Source: Paramacrobiotus metropolitanus (Eukaryota; Tardigrada; Eutardigrada; Parachela; Macrobiotidae). From it: a stretch of DNA of 64,000 bases. The notes beneath the pieces were generated by a model. That model did not search any database and was not told where the DNA came from. It saw only the letters and a program-made list of their open reading frames with translations. This document shows, piece after piece, positions 26,901-40,000 of the stretch. Where the stretch lies: assembly GCF_019649055.1 (NCBI RefSeq), contig NW_026570338.1, positions 124,001 through 188,000 on the forward strand. The letters run 5' to 3'. How positions within the stretch are numbered: position 1 is the stretch's first letter; each line of letters opens with the position of its first letter. The position numbers were made by a program, and so were the translations under genes.

Positions 26901-29900
26901 ACGGGACGCTGATCATCAATCCCACCAGTAAGACCGACACCGGCAAGTACACCTGCCGCGTCACCAACGGGATCGAGGAGACACCGCAGGCCAGCGCCTG
27001 GCTCAGTATCGAATGTACGTAAAACGGTGGCGTGGCTGACAAGATCATGTCGACACACACTTGGCCACGGGTTGAAAATAATTTCTAGGAAGATTCCTCA
27101 TTATTTATAATCTTCTGACCGTAAGCTCGCCATGTCGGTGTGGTAGAAAAAGTTCAACAATTGCAGCGGCTTTCCCCACTTTCATCTGTGAGAAGCGCGT
27201 TTAAAACTTTTTTTTGGTATACGTACAGAGTTTGCTGCTGTTTTGCAGTGGGATGCATTGCAATTCATGCATATTCATACAAATCGACGAAACATTTTTC
27301 TTTAACGGTAAAAATCGGAAGCCAAAATTTTCATTGCAGTAAATTCCGTTTTGTCAAGCACATAGGGTTAAAGTGGTCATCGAGAGTGGCTGTCAACTGG
27401 AATATTCACGACCATCTCGTCTGTGGGTAAATGACGCTTTACGTTGGTTTCTTGTAGTAAACAATTCGCAGCACATTTTAAATACAGAAAAAGCGGCAAA
27501 AATCAGTCTGCATCCCAGTCGAACCAAGTGCAAAATTGCTACAAAGTATTTATTTCAGCTCATGTATATATGCGCGATGTTGGGCCAGTACCTCTTGAAG
27601 CCAGTTCACTACGAAATAACGCACTCTTCAGTGAGTTTAATACTGTGCAGAAGTCATTAATGCTGCACAAGGTTGAGAAAATGCGGCTTTAATTTATTCC
27701 TGATGCAATCAGGTTATACAAAGTTCTTTACAGATATGTTATATTATTCAGGCAACATTGCTAAAATGGTAAAACTAATAATAAAACTATTAAACGAGCG
27801 AATGCAGAAGAAGCGTGCACAAATTTACAAGAGATTGTTATTACAGATCCAGCCCGGATCACCTACAATCCAACACTGCAGTACCTTCCTTTGAACCTCT
27901 CCGGCATGATCCGCTGCTTTGTGGAAGCCAATCCGCCCGTACAGTTTGTGCAGTGGACCAAGGATAATCGCGTTCTGGACATCAAAGCCCTGGTAAGCGC
28001 GTCTGTCATTCGCACCGGCCTCATTCAAGGGCGACATAATCCTATTATCGTACAGAGTTTGGGTGCTAAACTGTTGTGTTTATAGCCGGCCGTCACCAGC
28101 TTGTCCAACGGATCGCTCTTCATCGAGAAGGTGACCATGGACCATCAGGGCATCTACACCTGCACTCCTTATAATACCCACGGCACAGGTGGCGCCAGCA
28201 TCGAAATGAACATCCTCGTCGAAGGTATGTAATAAACAGAACTCTTATAAAAATAAACGAATTTTGAAATAAAATTGATAAATTGCTATAGTAAAAAATT
28301 GTACATTGAATCCTAAAACAACGCGAATAACGGTGACCTTTGTTAATAAGAAATAAATACAATAAAATTATTAATGGGCTAAGTACACAATTAAAAGATT
28401 AATCAAAAGCAAAATACTATATTGTTTATCGTCTAATCAAAAGCCAATGGCTATTTCTACATTTTGTGCGCTGATTAATGTGTGTTAAAATGAATGAATT
28501 TTAAAAGTATCTGTAACTGCACTACATGGAGTAATTCGTACTTAATGTTGTTTTTTTTTTTAATTTTATAAAAGCGATAATATTAAACATTTCAAATCTT
28601 CATAATTTGTATTTTTAGTTGTATAAAGCTAATTTTTGTGAAGCCGAATAAAGATCTGATAAAAGTATTCGTGTTGCAGAACCTCCGGCCTTCGCGATTA
28701 TCCCCAAGCCCTTCTACCAAGGCGAACAGAAAGGCACCGTCACCATGCTGTGCGCCGCCAAGGAGATCGCCGGCCGCCCCAGACCCCGTCTGTACTGGCG
28801 GCGTGCCGACAGCGCCCCCCTCCCTACGGACCGCACCAGCACCCACGCCGGCAGCCTGACCATCTTCAACCTGAAGAAATCCGACCACGGCGCCTACCAC
28901 TGCGTCCTGGAGAACGACGTGGCCACCCTGATGGCCAGTAGTTCCCTGATCATCGAGAGCACCACGCCCCATGCCCCGACGAATCTCACCGTGGACCCCG
29001 GACCGTTCAGCGCCGACATCAGATGGCAGCCGGCGTATAGTGGCGGCTTCCAGCAGCACTACGTTATATGGTACCGGCAGTTCGGGTCCAGTAGCCGGCA
29101 GTGGCGGACGTTGCGGGTGCGGCCGGATGACGCCACGTCGTTTTCGGTGTATAACCTGAGTCCGGGGACCATGTACGAGTTCCAGGTGCTTTCCCGCAAC
29201 CAGCTGGGGGATGGTCTGTTCAGTGACCCCATCGTGGTGCGGACTATGGGTAAGGGCGCGTTTGTACTGTAGTTCGTTCTGCAACGATTCGGAAATTTCA
29301 CCGCTTCCGCATTTCTGAACTTTAGCTTCGAATTATCTGCTTAATATATTTAGTATCAATACTAAAGAACGTAGTTGAATTCTTTACCAATAATAATTAC
29401 TATTTAGTGAGTATTTACATAATATTATTATATTGAGGGGCGCATGAAAGATAGTGCAGATCATGAAATGATGGGTGTACAGATTACCGTATCTGGACTT
29501 AAAAATGCCGTAATAAACAAAAAATAACCATAAATGCCCTCTAATGTTTATGCTAACACTAGGTAATCTTGGCACTTTAAAGTTAAATAAATATACACTT
29601 TTTTTGCATTTTTTGGCATAGTCAACCGATTTTACACAACCAGCAAGCGCTGGAATACTGTTTGACAGTTAAAAGAATAAACATTAAAAACACCCGAAGT
29701 ATCTCTGTCTTTTCTCGGGTTAAAGAAATAACGTACTCCAAACAGCCGTAGCGTTGTTAACGAACGAAGGATATCCTTTGTCCGGGTGCGGCGGCGGCAC
29801 GCTTAACTTATTTACAGTACATAAATTATTCATGAGCTCACAGATGCGGTCATTAATACAGTAATTTTGGTTTTGCATTTCACATCCAAACGCTTGCGCA

Positions 29901-32083
29901 AATTTACACTAATTTATGTTATTAAATTTTAAAAGAAAACTGGCCGTGGAATAAATTAATTAATTAATAGTATTTATCAAAAATTACGACGACAAGAATT
30001 CCTTTTTTCAATAGCTCAGTCGGTTCAATTGTTGAATTTTTATGCGCGCTCTCGAACGTTAGTTTTTGTCTAATATGTATACTGTACTTACAGTTCTAAA
30101 CCGTCGAATAAACTTCGACAGTTACCGTAGTGCAGCGGCATAAAGAGACACCGTCCACTAACAAATGAATTTATATATAATAAGAAATAGTATGATTTTC
30201 TTTTGAAGCTGTTTTGTTTTGATTTGTACGAAATAATTTAACAATAAGCTTCATGGCGCGTTTCAATTCCGGTTGGCAGATATTGACTCGTACGCCACGG
30301 TCTTTCCCACGGACGCCAGCGGCTCCACTTACGTCCCGTCGATCGTCAAGCCGTCGGGCGCCCGTCCCGGCTCCCCGCAGAACGTGCACATCCACCCCGA
30401 CACGTCGGGCCGCGGGGTGCGCGTGGTGTGGGAGCCGCCGCACAACACCTCGGTGCCGGTGATGTACTACATGCTGGAGTACCGCAAGCAGGGCGAGCAG
30501 TGGGGCCGCTCCAGCGACCCCATCGCCGAGGGCCGCACCTGGCACCACGCCAAGGACATAATACCGGGATCGCCCTACGAGTTCCGGGTCTACGCTTTCA
30601 CGCTGACTTCCTTCAGTGAACCCAGTGACATACAGAGTTTTACTTTAAAACGTACGTGTGCACCGGCATCGTTTAGTGGTCATATAAACCGTAATCCGCA
30701 ACGCACATAAGAAAGCATAAGAAAACATAAGAAAACACAAGAAAAAGACAGTTCTAAATTTAACTGTTGGTTTGTGACAAATCCATTTTCGCGGTCAGTA
30801 TGAGTGATAAGTGACCTTTCGGTTTGCAGATGAATTTAGCGGAAATATGAGCTCGACCATCGCCATAACGGCGGGGATCGTGGGGGGCGTGGCGTTTTTC
30901 GTATTGTCCATTGTGATAATTTTATGCTGCATCAGATGTTTTAAGCGCAAGCAGAGCAAAGCTCGTTATGGTAAGCCGCTTGTTAGTGACTTATTACTGC
31001 TGCCTCAAATTAAAACCGGCAGTTTACCAATAATTTTTTACCGGCGTTACAGAAGCCAACGGCCACCGTAGCAATAGTCCGGTTCCGTTAAAGCGTGGGT
31101 AAGCCTTCCCTGTCCTGTCTATTTCCTTTTCGGGTCATCTCATTCATTGCTGTTTTAATTTCTTATATTTCTCTTTTTCTGCTGCGTTCTCAGGAAGCGA
31201 TCACAAGGTGACGGGCTGATTTTTTTAATATGAGCAATTACAGGTGATTTATGTTTTTATGGTGTTAGCAGAGCTGATAGATTCGAAGCGTGGCGAATAT
31301 TACGCAGCATGAAATCGCTGCGCGCCACCTGCCAGCAGCTGCTCCTCCCGCGTGGTACCACCCCCTCGCCCTGGCCCCTGGACGACTACGGTGACATCTA
31401 CGCCAGCCCCGACACCGTCCTACCGCCGCGGAAACCCCTGCACAAACGCAGCTACTCCGTGCAGATCCAGTACACCGAACCAATACACCCCAAGCCCGGC
31501 AGCGCCCTGAGCGGCACCAGCAGCGACTGCATGACCATCCGCCCCTGTATACGCGCCCTGCGTCTCCCTCCCGGAACAGCAGCGCCTGGTCGCCGTCCTC
31601 CGGCATCCCGAACCCTATCCCCACGTCCTGGATGACCTCCACCGGAAGGGCCTCCTGGAGGACCCCGGCGGGGACTACGACCGCGACCAGCTGCACGAGA
31701 CCATCCAGCGCCTGCGCTCGCGCTCCCAGGAGCACCTGGACGGGGATATCTGCGCCGACTCGGGCGTGGCGCTGACCATGACCTCGCAGAACGCCACCGA
31801 CCAGTCGCCGTCGGGCTCGGCGTCGGGGTTCAGCGGGGTCTCCACCCCACCGCCGCCCCTTGGGGATAAAACGGCCGCGTGGCGCCGCTCTCGTTCCGCG
31901 CACCTGGAGCCGCCGCCCGTGGGGGTTGGGGTGCCGGTGGAGACGCGGTGTCAGGCGTTGATGGAGGAGTTCCGCGAGTATAAGCGGCGCCGCATGCGTG
32001 AGGAGATCGAGGCGGTGCGGGGACGGCCGACGGTGCCGGCGCTGCGGGACGCCGGACGACGCCCGTTGGAAAGCGAATGTTGA
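23954..32083 (+). CDS. Turtle/IGSF9-type Ig-superfamily transmembrane receptor
   Basis: Twelve exons: 23954-24247, 24371-24436, 25479-25594, 25999-26152, 26721-27014, 27847-27992, 28086-28224, 28680-29249, 30280-30651, 30830-30970, 31053-31098 and 31269(or 31272)-32083. All junctions follow GT..AG and keep phase. Domains in order: Ig1 (IIEWSKRG, GYPPHVGSGYAGR, DEGWYECK), Ig2 (PPKITV to GTYECVAKN), Ig3 (GAVILRPPENMTY to GKYTCRVTN), Ig4 (YPARITYNPTLQYLP, WTKDNR, GIYTCTPYN), Ig5 (GAYHCVLENDVATLMA), two FN3 domains (PHAPTNLTV with AYSGGFQQHYVIWYR; then GSPQNVHIHP to SPYEFRVYAF), a membrane helix (ITAGIVGGVAFFVLSIVII) and a cytoplasmic tail of about 290 aa. These landmarks match the Turtle/IGSF9 family, homophilic neuronal adhesion proteins acting in axon targeting, dendrite tiling and synapse maturation. 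The signal peptide is missing from these exons. The tail shows one apparent frame break near 31546. Family assignment is firm; the end of the tail is less so. Confidence 0.9.
30705..30748. repeat. CATAAGAAAACA minisatellite (short)
   Basis: Four imperfect copies of a CATAAGAAAAC-like unit in the intron between the second FN3 exon and the membrane exon. The same motif recurs in a longer array at 45352-45470. Confidence 0.6.
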
Positions 32084-32098
32084 ATAGATTTGTTGAAA

Positions 32099-32104
32099 AA
32101 TAAA
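32099..32104 (+). terminator. Polyadenylation signal of the Turtle-like gene
   Basis: AATAAA lies 16 bases after the stop codon. It is the first canonical hexamer in the expected position, though the resulting 3' UTR would be very short. Confidence 0.5.
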
Positions 32105-34669
32105 ATACGGCTCAGACTTTTCTCAGCGGTTGCGGTGCGTGGGAAAGTGCCGCTGGGCTAAACGAAGATTGATGCATTTACGTCACTGCGCCTTAGCTGC
32201 TCTCGTCGGATTTGTACAGTTTCTACGTGAAAACGAAGAATTTTATGATAAATATTGTTGTGCGCTGTGGAGTTAATAAGGTAGTAAATATAAATAAAAT
32301 TCGCGACGATGACGTTGTTTTACGTCCTCAGTAAATTGCTGCAAAATGCCAAGTGGGTTTCTTCCCATGCGTACTCCCGACGAAGTCAACGAGAAGACAA
32401 TGTGCAATGAAGTAGAAGACAGTAAACTACAATAAACTCTTTGTAAGTAGAAGACAGTATAATTGAAAATTTCCTTAATCGTCCGAGAGTGACGCAAATT
32501 TAATCAGGAACATCCGCTACACTTTAATCAGCAGGAGAAAATCAAACGCGTGCTTTTCATGTTGACACGGTGATCAATCAGGGGTGACCGATGTACGTGA
32601 CGCGATGACGAACATTATTAACGGCTACAGATTTGTACGTATAGCTCACACAGAGACTGCTGCCGGGTGCATTATTGGCTGTGTAGGAGGTTTCCCAACG
32701 GTTAGTTATACGGCACATTCGTACCAAGTTTCTCCCTAATTTCCGCTGTGCCGGTATCGATACAACTAGTAAGATACCTCGTAATTTGATTTGCAATGTG
32801 AACCATTCCTACTATCATGTGTTGGTATTTGTGCTGTTAAGTTTTTTAAGACGCACATAGGCAGAACTATTACTGTAAGGAGTCTTGTAATAAGAAAAAA
32901 GTTAGTGCGAATTTTGCCTGGGTTTTGTTTGCAAGCTTGTCCGATAATTAATTCTAAGGTAACAACGCAAATCAGCGAATGGTTTGTGCTAATAACGATT
33001 GCCCTTACACTACGTACGTCTATCACAAACGCAAATTTACTCCTTGCACTATTACAACGTTAATATAAAGGAGAAAGGTTATTACTTTTTAATTTATATG
33101 GATAGTTTATAATTTACATAGGCATTTGACATGCATCAGCCATGGGAAATACATGTAGAACGTAAACAATGTGGCGTGGCGTGCCGTAGTTTGGCATAAC
33201 CGTAGGGAGTTTGGCATAACCGGTGAATTTGTATTTGTCGCTGTGTTGATGCGTTAGAAATTACAGATACTGTGCATTTTAAATGTGCAACGTCTTCAGT
33301 TTATAAATAAATAAATTTTATAACAAGGGGTGCATTTAGTTTGCAATAAATCCACGTGAACGGATGAGCAAGCGCAGTTAATTGTTGATCAATCCGCAAT
33401 TATCCCAGCACCAACCGGAATATATTTTGGGAACGGGATCGTGACACCGGAATCAGCGATTGCATGTACCATACGCAGGAACACCAATCGGCCGTACATT
33501 TTCCCAGTATCGCTTTTTAAGATATAGGTACAGCATTTTCCACGGATCCCCCATCACCTGGTTAGTGGCCTTCTTAAAAAATTAATTCAGCTCAAAATCC
33601 GCTTAGCCACAAATTAGGGAATTGCTGTTATTCCCGTTGACGGCCACAGTTCCGGATCCGCCGACACGGCACATCCGGTGCGCGTATGTACGAGCGCGTT
33701 GTACGACGGTGGAGCGCGTTCACCGCGGAAGCGTTATATGTAGAATGCAGTGCGCGCCGGTGGGATGTTATCTCGTTAATGTAGCGCGGCGGGCTGCGTA
33801 CTGCTGCCAATTAAGTGGCCAGTTCCTTTTTCTGTGTATATATATGTGCGTCGGATACCGGCAGTCGTCTCGGTGCTCCTGCCCACTTCCGGGCCGGTAT
33901 CCCGTAATTAAGCACCATCCTCGCCAGCGGCATAAACACAGCTAATTGCCGGCTGTACGGTGATCTCATTCTGCTCGATATGCGTTTAGTCGTGCGTGCC
34001 GGTTTATTGCGGAAGATGCACGTTAATGCTTATACATAAATGCGGCGGGATCAGTGTTTACAGCCGTCAGAAAAAACTGGCGCGGTGACTGCTGTATCCA
34101 CTGGTGCTTTTATCTCTATCTTCCTCCTCCAATAGACTGAGCATTGACGCTATAATTACTATTCGATACTGGCACTTTGATATCGCAGATATTTCAGTGG
34201 ATATCCGATATTATTTATCCGATATTTTAAGTTTGATATATTTTGATATCCGATATCTTTTATCCGATATTCTATTTTAAATATATTTTGATGTCCGATA
34301 TTATCTCATCCGATATTTTAATTTGGATATTTTTTTATATCTGGTATCAGTTGCAAGAATAATCAATGATGTTGATATAAGTTGGATCAGTTATTGGGTT
34401 ATACAAATTAACATTGGTTAAACGCTTAATCACATTCACGCAGTACATTACTTTAGCACATAATACACTTCATCCGGCCTCTTACCGATACAAAACGTTT
34501 CCTGAACGCATGCAACCTTACCTCGCATTAAAGCAATACTGATTCTCTGCTTCAGGAACTGAGTGGACCGTTTTTTCTGTGTTAATATACTACTATTTTA
34601 TAAGCGCCAGAGTACGAAGCGTTTATAGATCGAATTTCCCTTTTAAAACGCTGACGGCATCGGGCAATT
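32105..34669. other. Intergenic region before the GPCR gene
   Basis: No supported gene. It contains a two-copy tandem of AGTTTGGCATAACCG at about 33187-33224 and a GATATCCGATAT array near 34.2-34.35 kb. The stretch just upstream of the GPCR start codon may hold its promoter, but no specific element is clear. Confidence 0.4.
34180..34350. repeat. ATCCGATAT-type tandem array
   Basis: At least six spaced copies of ATCCGATAT or close variants (TATCCGATAT, CATCCGATAT, GTCCGATAT), separated by TTTGATATATTTT-like spacers. The core GATATC is palindromic. It looks like a short degenerate satellite about 0.3-0.5 kb upstream of the GPCR start codon. Confidence 0.65.
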
Positions 34670-37600
34670 ATGCATAAGATGCACCACCTCTACAATATCT
34701 CCGTCCACCTGAACCACTCGTCCCGTTTCGCGTCCACCCCGTACGAGCTGATCCTCACCGGCTTCCTCGGCTTCTCCATCATCGCCACCGTCCTCCTCAA
34801 CGGCCTCATCATCGCCGTATACCTGCAGAACCCCCTTCTCCGCAACAGCTTCAAAACCTACATCGTTAATTTATCCATCGCCGAGGTTCTGTTAGCCCTC
34901 ACCGGGATGACCGGGAACTTCATCAGCGCGGTGTTCGGCTACTGGCCCCTGCCGGACGCCGTGTGCACCTTCGTCCTGTACGGCAGCCGCATCTTCGGCA
35001 GCGGCATCCGCTACGGTCACGTGATAATCACCCTGAACCGGTTGTGGGCGGTGATGTACCCGCTACACTATAAACGCCACCATACGCTGATGGTGGCGAA
35101 CGCCAGTATTGTGGTCAGTTGGGTGCTGGCCCACGCCGTGCACCTGCCGGTGATTATTCCCGGACGGATGTGGTTGCTGGAGGGGGAGGAGCGGTGTGTC
35201 CTGAATGTGGGGTTCCAGAAACGGGCGGCCATTGCCGTGGAGGTCATGGGGTTCACGGCGGCCGAAGGGGTGATTATTTGTCTGTGTCCGGTGGTGTGGT
35301 ATAAGGTCCGGCAGTGGCGGATTAATCAGGAGCGCCAGCAGAAGCAGATGCCGTTGAATGCGGCACGCCCGCAGGAAATATCCAAGTCCAAAGGTGAGAA
35401 TTATGTAATTCTCTTTCGAGCGGTCATTTTGCCCGAGATTCAAGATATTTTACAAATTTTCACAAATAAAAAAACAGTAAAATGTTTTTTATTTATAAAG
35501 CATAAATGTTCTTACGCATTCGAACTGCGTATAGCGGAAAATAAATTAATAAAACACAGCTTTATATTCATCGTTGGTTATATATTCTTTTGGTAAATAT
35601 GTGGTAAATATTTATTTTGTTGTTTTTAAAATGTACTGAATGCTTTGCATTAATCGTGGTCATATTATAATCGTGGTCATATTATATTAACTAAATTAGA
35701 TAAATTTAGTAAATAGTCATTTTTTGTTTTCGAATATTGCTCAAGGTTTTATGTTAAAAATTCGCTAAAATATCAATTTTAGTTTTTTGTTTTCGAAATT
35801 TACTCAAGTTTGTATTCATATCGTCCAGGAATATTTGATCGATTAATTGACGGATCGATTGTTTTGTTGAGTGGCCGAGCCCGTTAAGCGGCGCCATCAC
35901 ACCTCGTACACTTGTTTATATTATACCATATTAAACAGGCACCGCCGAAAGTTATGTAACCAAAATCCGGCATATTGCATTTAGCATATTACTGCATACT
36001 CATACTTACACCTCCCTTTTTTTCCATTTCCGTGTTAGCCGTTAATTATTTAGGGTAAAGCAGCGTCACGGCCGATCCCGACGCCTGCGCGCTACACTGC
36101 ATATTACAGCAAGCAAACATGCTGCTCGTGGGGTATAAATTTTTATCCATTTTTAATCTAATATGGCCCGGTAGCCCGTCAGCGCCGGCGCGCGTCAACA
36201 AGAAAAATAGATTTCCCCTATGATACGGAAATAACATTTACATAGCTCTTCCTGTTGACTCTCCGGCAACAATATATTTACATTAAGGAGTCCTTTTCGT
36301 TCTGCCGAGCCAGCGGCTGTCCGTCTTGATGTGCCGGCTTTTACGGGGCGGTTTTGTTGACCGGGCATAATAAGAGCGGTAACGTTAACTCATTCAGAAA
36401 AACATGTGTGCTTTATAAATGAATGGGTACCTTGTCGAAAGTGTTTTCTTATACAAGCCGGGTGATTCATTTCGTACAGGTACAGTGAGAAATACAGATT
36501 CATAGGCAACGTTAACATTGTAAGCTCCATACCACGGCCCGCCCCGCCGCCCACTTTGCGCGTTAGGGGCATTTGGCATGGCCGATGCACATCAGATATT
36601 GGAACCGTATAAGCATATTTATCGTAAAATCAAAGAATTTATCAATGGAATTTATTCATCATAATCATTCACTGCAGAATTAAATTTATTATTACGATAA
36701 CTGTAGTGTAGTGGCTGTACTACCGATGCTTTACGCAAGAAATTATGCACCCGCCTTGTACCTCTATAAAAGTGTTTTATTCTTTTTACACCGATACCAA
36801 AAATTCGTACGGAACGTTCCATACAACGTATGTGTTATTAACTTGAACCGATGATGGATTCCGATCGTCGAACACCACACTTGTCGGTCTATTCCATGTA
36901 TAAGCCATCCAGGTGTCACCGTTGATTTTACTAATTAAAACAAGGGAATTCGCGTCACATCACGTAGACTTGAAGGGCAGCTGTCCAATTATATAATAAT
37001 ACGCCCTTCCGGTGCGGGCCTAATGAGAGCCGGCCGGAAGAGATATACGACGAGAGTGTGACATGTTATCGTGGAGGAGATTACAATTATATGACTAAAG
37101 TAGGACACATAATATACGCGGCTGTCAAAAAATGTTAGTATAATGCTGTAAAATAATTTTACGATACAGGCTTTCATGCGAACAATAAATACGTACAGTA
37201 ATACAGTAGTTAGTAGTTACCAACTTTCTACTTCCCAAAGCGAAGCTTACTTAAAAAAGCAAAACTAAACTTTGCAATAGTATGCCCATGTTATCTACGC
37301 AAATATAAAAATAAATCATAATTCATTACAAATTAGACATTTAGGAATTAAACGAATAAGATACCGAATGTTCTTACATTTGGAATCAATCGAAGTGTTC
37401 TTCTTCCGCCTTTTTTACTTACCATTGAACTTAATTTATTTGTTTACCCGAATAATTTATTTTTATTTTAATCAAATTTCCTCTTATGTAGCCGCATTAT
37501 TTGAACAAATTAGCGGCATGCATTCGGCATTAATCCAATTAACGCGTAATTTTCGCCTGATCTAGACGACAACGAATCGATCATCGATCAGGACAGCCGG

Positions 37601-37978
37601 ATGACCGCCAACGGCCCCACGGACACCCTCGTCTCCCTATCCCCCAAACGGTCCGCCCCGGCGGGCAACCACATGATCCTCACTACCACCGCCATCCGCA
37701 AACCCTCCCCCGACGACATGGCCAAACTGCGCCTGACCTTTTCTAAACGCAGCGTGGCGCACAACCGCCTGCTCATGTACTTCTTCGTCGCCATCCTCCT
37801 GTGCTGGACGCCCAACAACGTCTACTGGCTGCTGGTGGACACGGCTGGCTACTGGAACGGGACGTTCAACATTATCCAGGCCGTCGCGTTGTACGCGCAC
37901 TCCTGGATCAATCCCATCATCTCCTACATTGCGCTGGAGAAGATCCGGGTGTCCATTAATAAACTCATGGGCTGCTGA
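34670..37978 (+). CDS. Rhodopsin-type (class A) GPCR, orphan, two exons
   Basis: Exon 1 (34670-35393) encodes TM1-TM5 and exon 2 (37566-37978) TM6-TM7. They join G|AC across a 2.17 kb intron (donor GTGAGA, acceptor ATCTAG) that cuts intracellular loop 3; the product is about 378 aa. Visible landmarks: N-linked sites near the N-terminus (NIS, NHS), TM1 with the GLIIAV core after LLN, TM2 NLSIAE, a TM3-start cysteine (DAVCTF) pairing with a loop-2 cysteine (EERCVL), TM6 CWTP, and TM7 NPIISY, which is the NPxxY motif. The usual DRY at the end of TM3 is replaced by NRL (ITLNRLWAVMYP). That would alter the activation lock and is the odd feature. TM4 carries a VVSWVL tryptophan. The ligand cannot be inferred; it could be a peptide, amine or orphan receptor. 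The start is the first ATG of the frame; a second ATG lies three codons on. Confidence 0.85.
35652..35688. repeat. 18-base tandem duplication
   Basis: AATCGTGGTCATATTAT occurs twice in immediate succession inside the GPCR intron. Confidence 0.7.
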
Positions 37979-40000
37979 TTTTAATGAAGATTTATATAAC
38001 CGCTGCTGTAACTTGTGGGCCTCGGGATGTAGTTTCTGGGCTCGGGAAGAGGATTTTTTGCTTTCACAGAAATCTGTGAATTTTCTATGACGGATCTGAC
38101 GTATGGCTCGAGTACAGTCTGTATTTTGCATGATTAATTGTCGGGTGAGGTTGATTAATTTATTAAAAGCGGACTCCTTCGGCGTCATGCGGCGGAATCA
38201 AATTAACATTACTTTATGTTGCAGTATTAAACATGTAAGATTTATGGTCCCTGTGGTTGTTATTCACCAGGTTAATTCGTACAGTATTTTTCTGTATTAT
38301 TACATGCATCCCGAGAATGCGTGGAGAAATCCGGAGATTTTCATGCTGTTAATTTTGATCACCTGAGCAGGCTGCTGGCGGCAGCATATATGTAACATAT
38401 CCACCTGCGTAACAAGAAATCCCGGATCAGAGTAATAACGCCGCACCGTTTACGCGGAACACAGTAAGCAATCTTCGTGCATCTTCCCAGAGCGATATTT
38501 TATAATGGGGAAAATCTTTACTCGTTCTTCGATAAGCCGCTTTTTTTACCGTGTCACAGTATGTTGCGAAGCCCAATAATTTGGGGCCATGTCAAAGTGC
38601 AAATTAGGAATCAGGGTCAACAGCAGCGGATTTTGTGGTAAGACTGCGAGGGGGAAGATTAACAGGTGGAAAACACGCAGACATTTCTATGACAGCGCTT
38701 GCATTTTACATACAGTAAGTGGGAAAACCTTTCTACTCGCACCGCCTTCCTGTACATCGAACCGTTACCAGGTTTACGTTGTGGCTGCACATGGTGCTAA
38801 AATTGCACACTTTATTGGTCAAATCATACTCAATGCAGAACTGTTAGAAAACAAAAACACACAAAAACATGGCGGTAATAATAAAAATACCTAAAAAAAA
38901 TAAATAATAAAGTGTAATACCGTGTCATATTTAACGATATGTACTGCCAAACGTCACGTAGGTGGGTGACGGCAGCAGTACAGCGAAACGGTCCGAGTAA
39001 AATGGATTGTCCTCTTCTGTACCTACAGACTGCAAATAATCTGCAGTACTTTCGAGGTAATACGAGTGCGATACTGTTCGTATTTATTAAATATTCGATC
39101 GCGCTCCTGTAGCGGTGTGATGTATGGTTCTTCTGGTTCTCGTGATTTCCTTTCTTTACATACTTTCTACCTTCTTAGCAACTATCTTCTCTTCTCTCCT
39201 AGTTACGCTTCTCGACTTTCCTATTCATTCAGTTACTCCCGATCGCGCTACGATTCTGACAATAAAGTTACAATACGCATTCACAGTACATACAGTCTGT
39301 ACACTACAAGCGGTTACCTGAGAATACGGCATACACACATCAGCAGGTTATGAGGCAGTTTTCGCGCATCGCGGCGTGCCAAGTATTGACGCCAGTTTGT
39401 GATCACGTTTTGTGGTATTTTACTATTTACGGAAAAAAAACAGTGACGTTGTCGAACGTCAGAATAGCTCGTATGGCGTTATCCGTTGCAGGTGCGACAG
39501 GTTCAATAATTTCGTACTGAACAAATTCCGCATAGTACGCAAGCTCGGACATACATACGTAGGGTTTCACAATTAATTAGCAGACGCGTACGCTTTGTAT
39601 GAGTTCGCTACTGCTGACGCCGTAATTTGGTAAACCTGAACTCCATGCGCGCCGGATGAGCGAGGTCAGCGACAAATGGAGACTACGACCAGGGACAGCG
39701 ATTCAGCCTGAGTAAGAGCGGGGACACTATGAGACTGAAGAGTTTATGACAACTCTGCTTCTTCTCGTAAACATTATTCCATAAAAAATTACAAAATAAA
39801 CTGATTTTTGTGCAATAAATCACAAAATAAATTACTTTGTGCATTTTTAATGATTTTTGCTGTGTTAAGCCGGTTTTTAAGTTGCATCGTCGTATCGCTG
39901 ACTTGTTTCCCGAGTAACTAGGACAATGGCATCAACCGTGACACTGATTTTCCAAGCAGAAAGGAACAATGAATAAATGATTTCAGCTGTACATGGATAA
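37979..40000. other. Convergent intergenic region (GPCR + / ionotropic receptor -)
   Basis: No supported gene. It should hold the 3' ends of both flanking genes. A possible AATAAA cluster lies near 38895-38915. Several short frames here lack GC-rich wobble positions and recognisable motifs. Confidence 0.35.

Noticed and set aside
28592-29284. 230-codon minus frame opposite the Ig5/FN3 exon
   Set aside because: Antisense shadow caused by high GC wobble in the Turtle-like exon.
30008-30060. tRNA A-box-like ATAGCTCAGTCGGTT
   Set aside because: No B box (GGTTCGA type), no acceptor stem pairing and no anticodon arm; not a tRNA gene.
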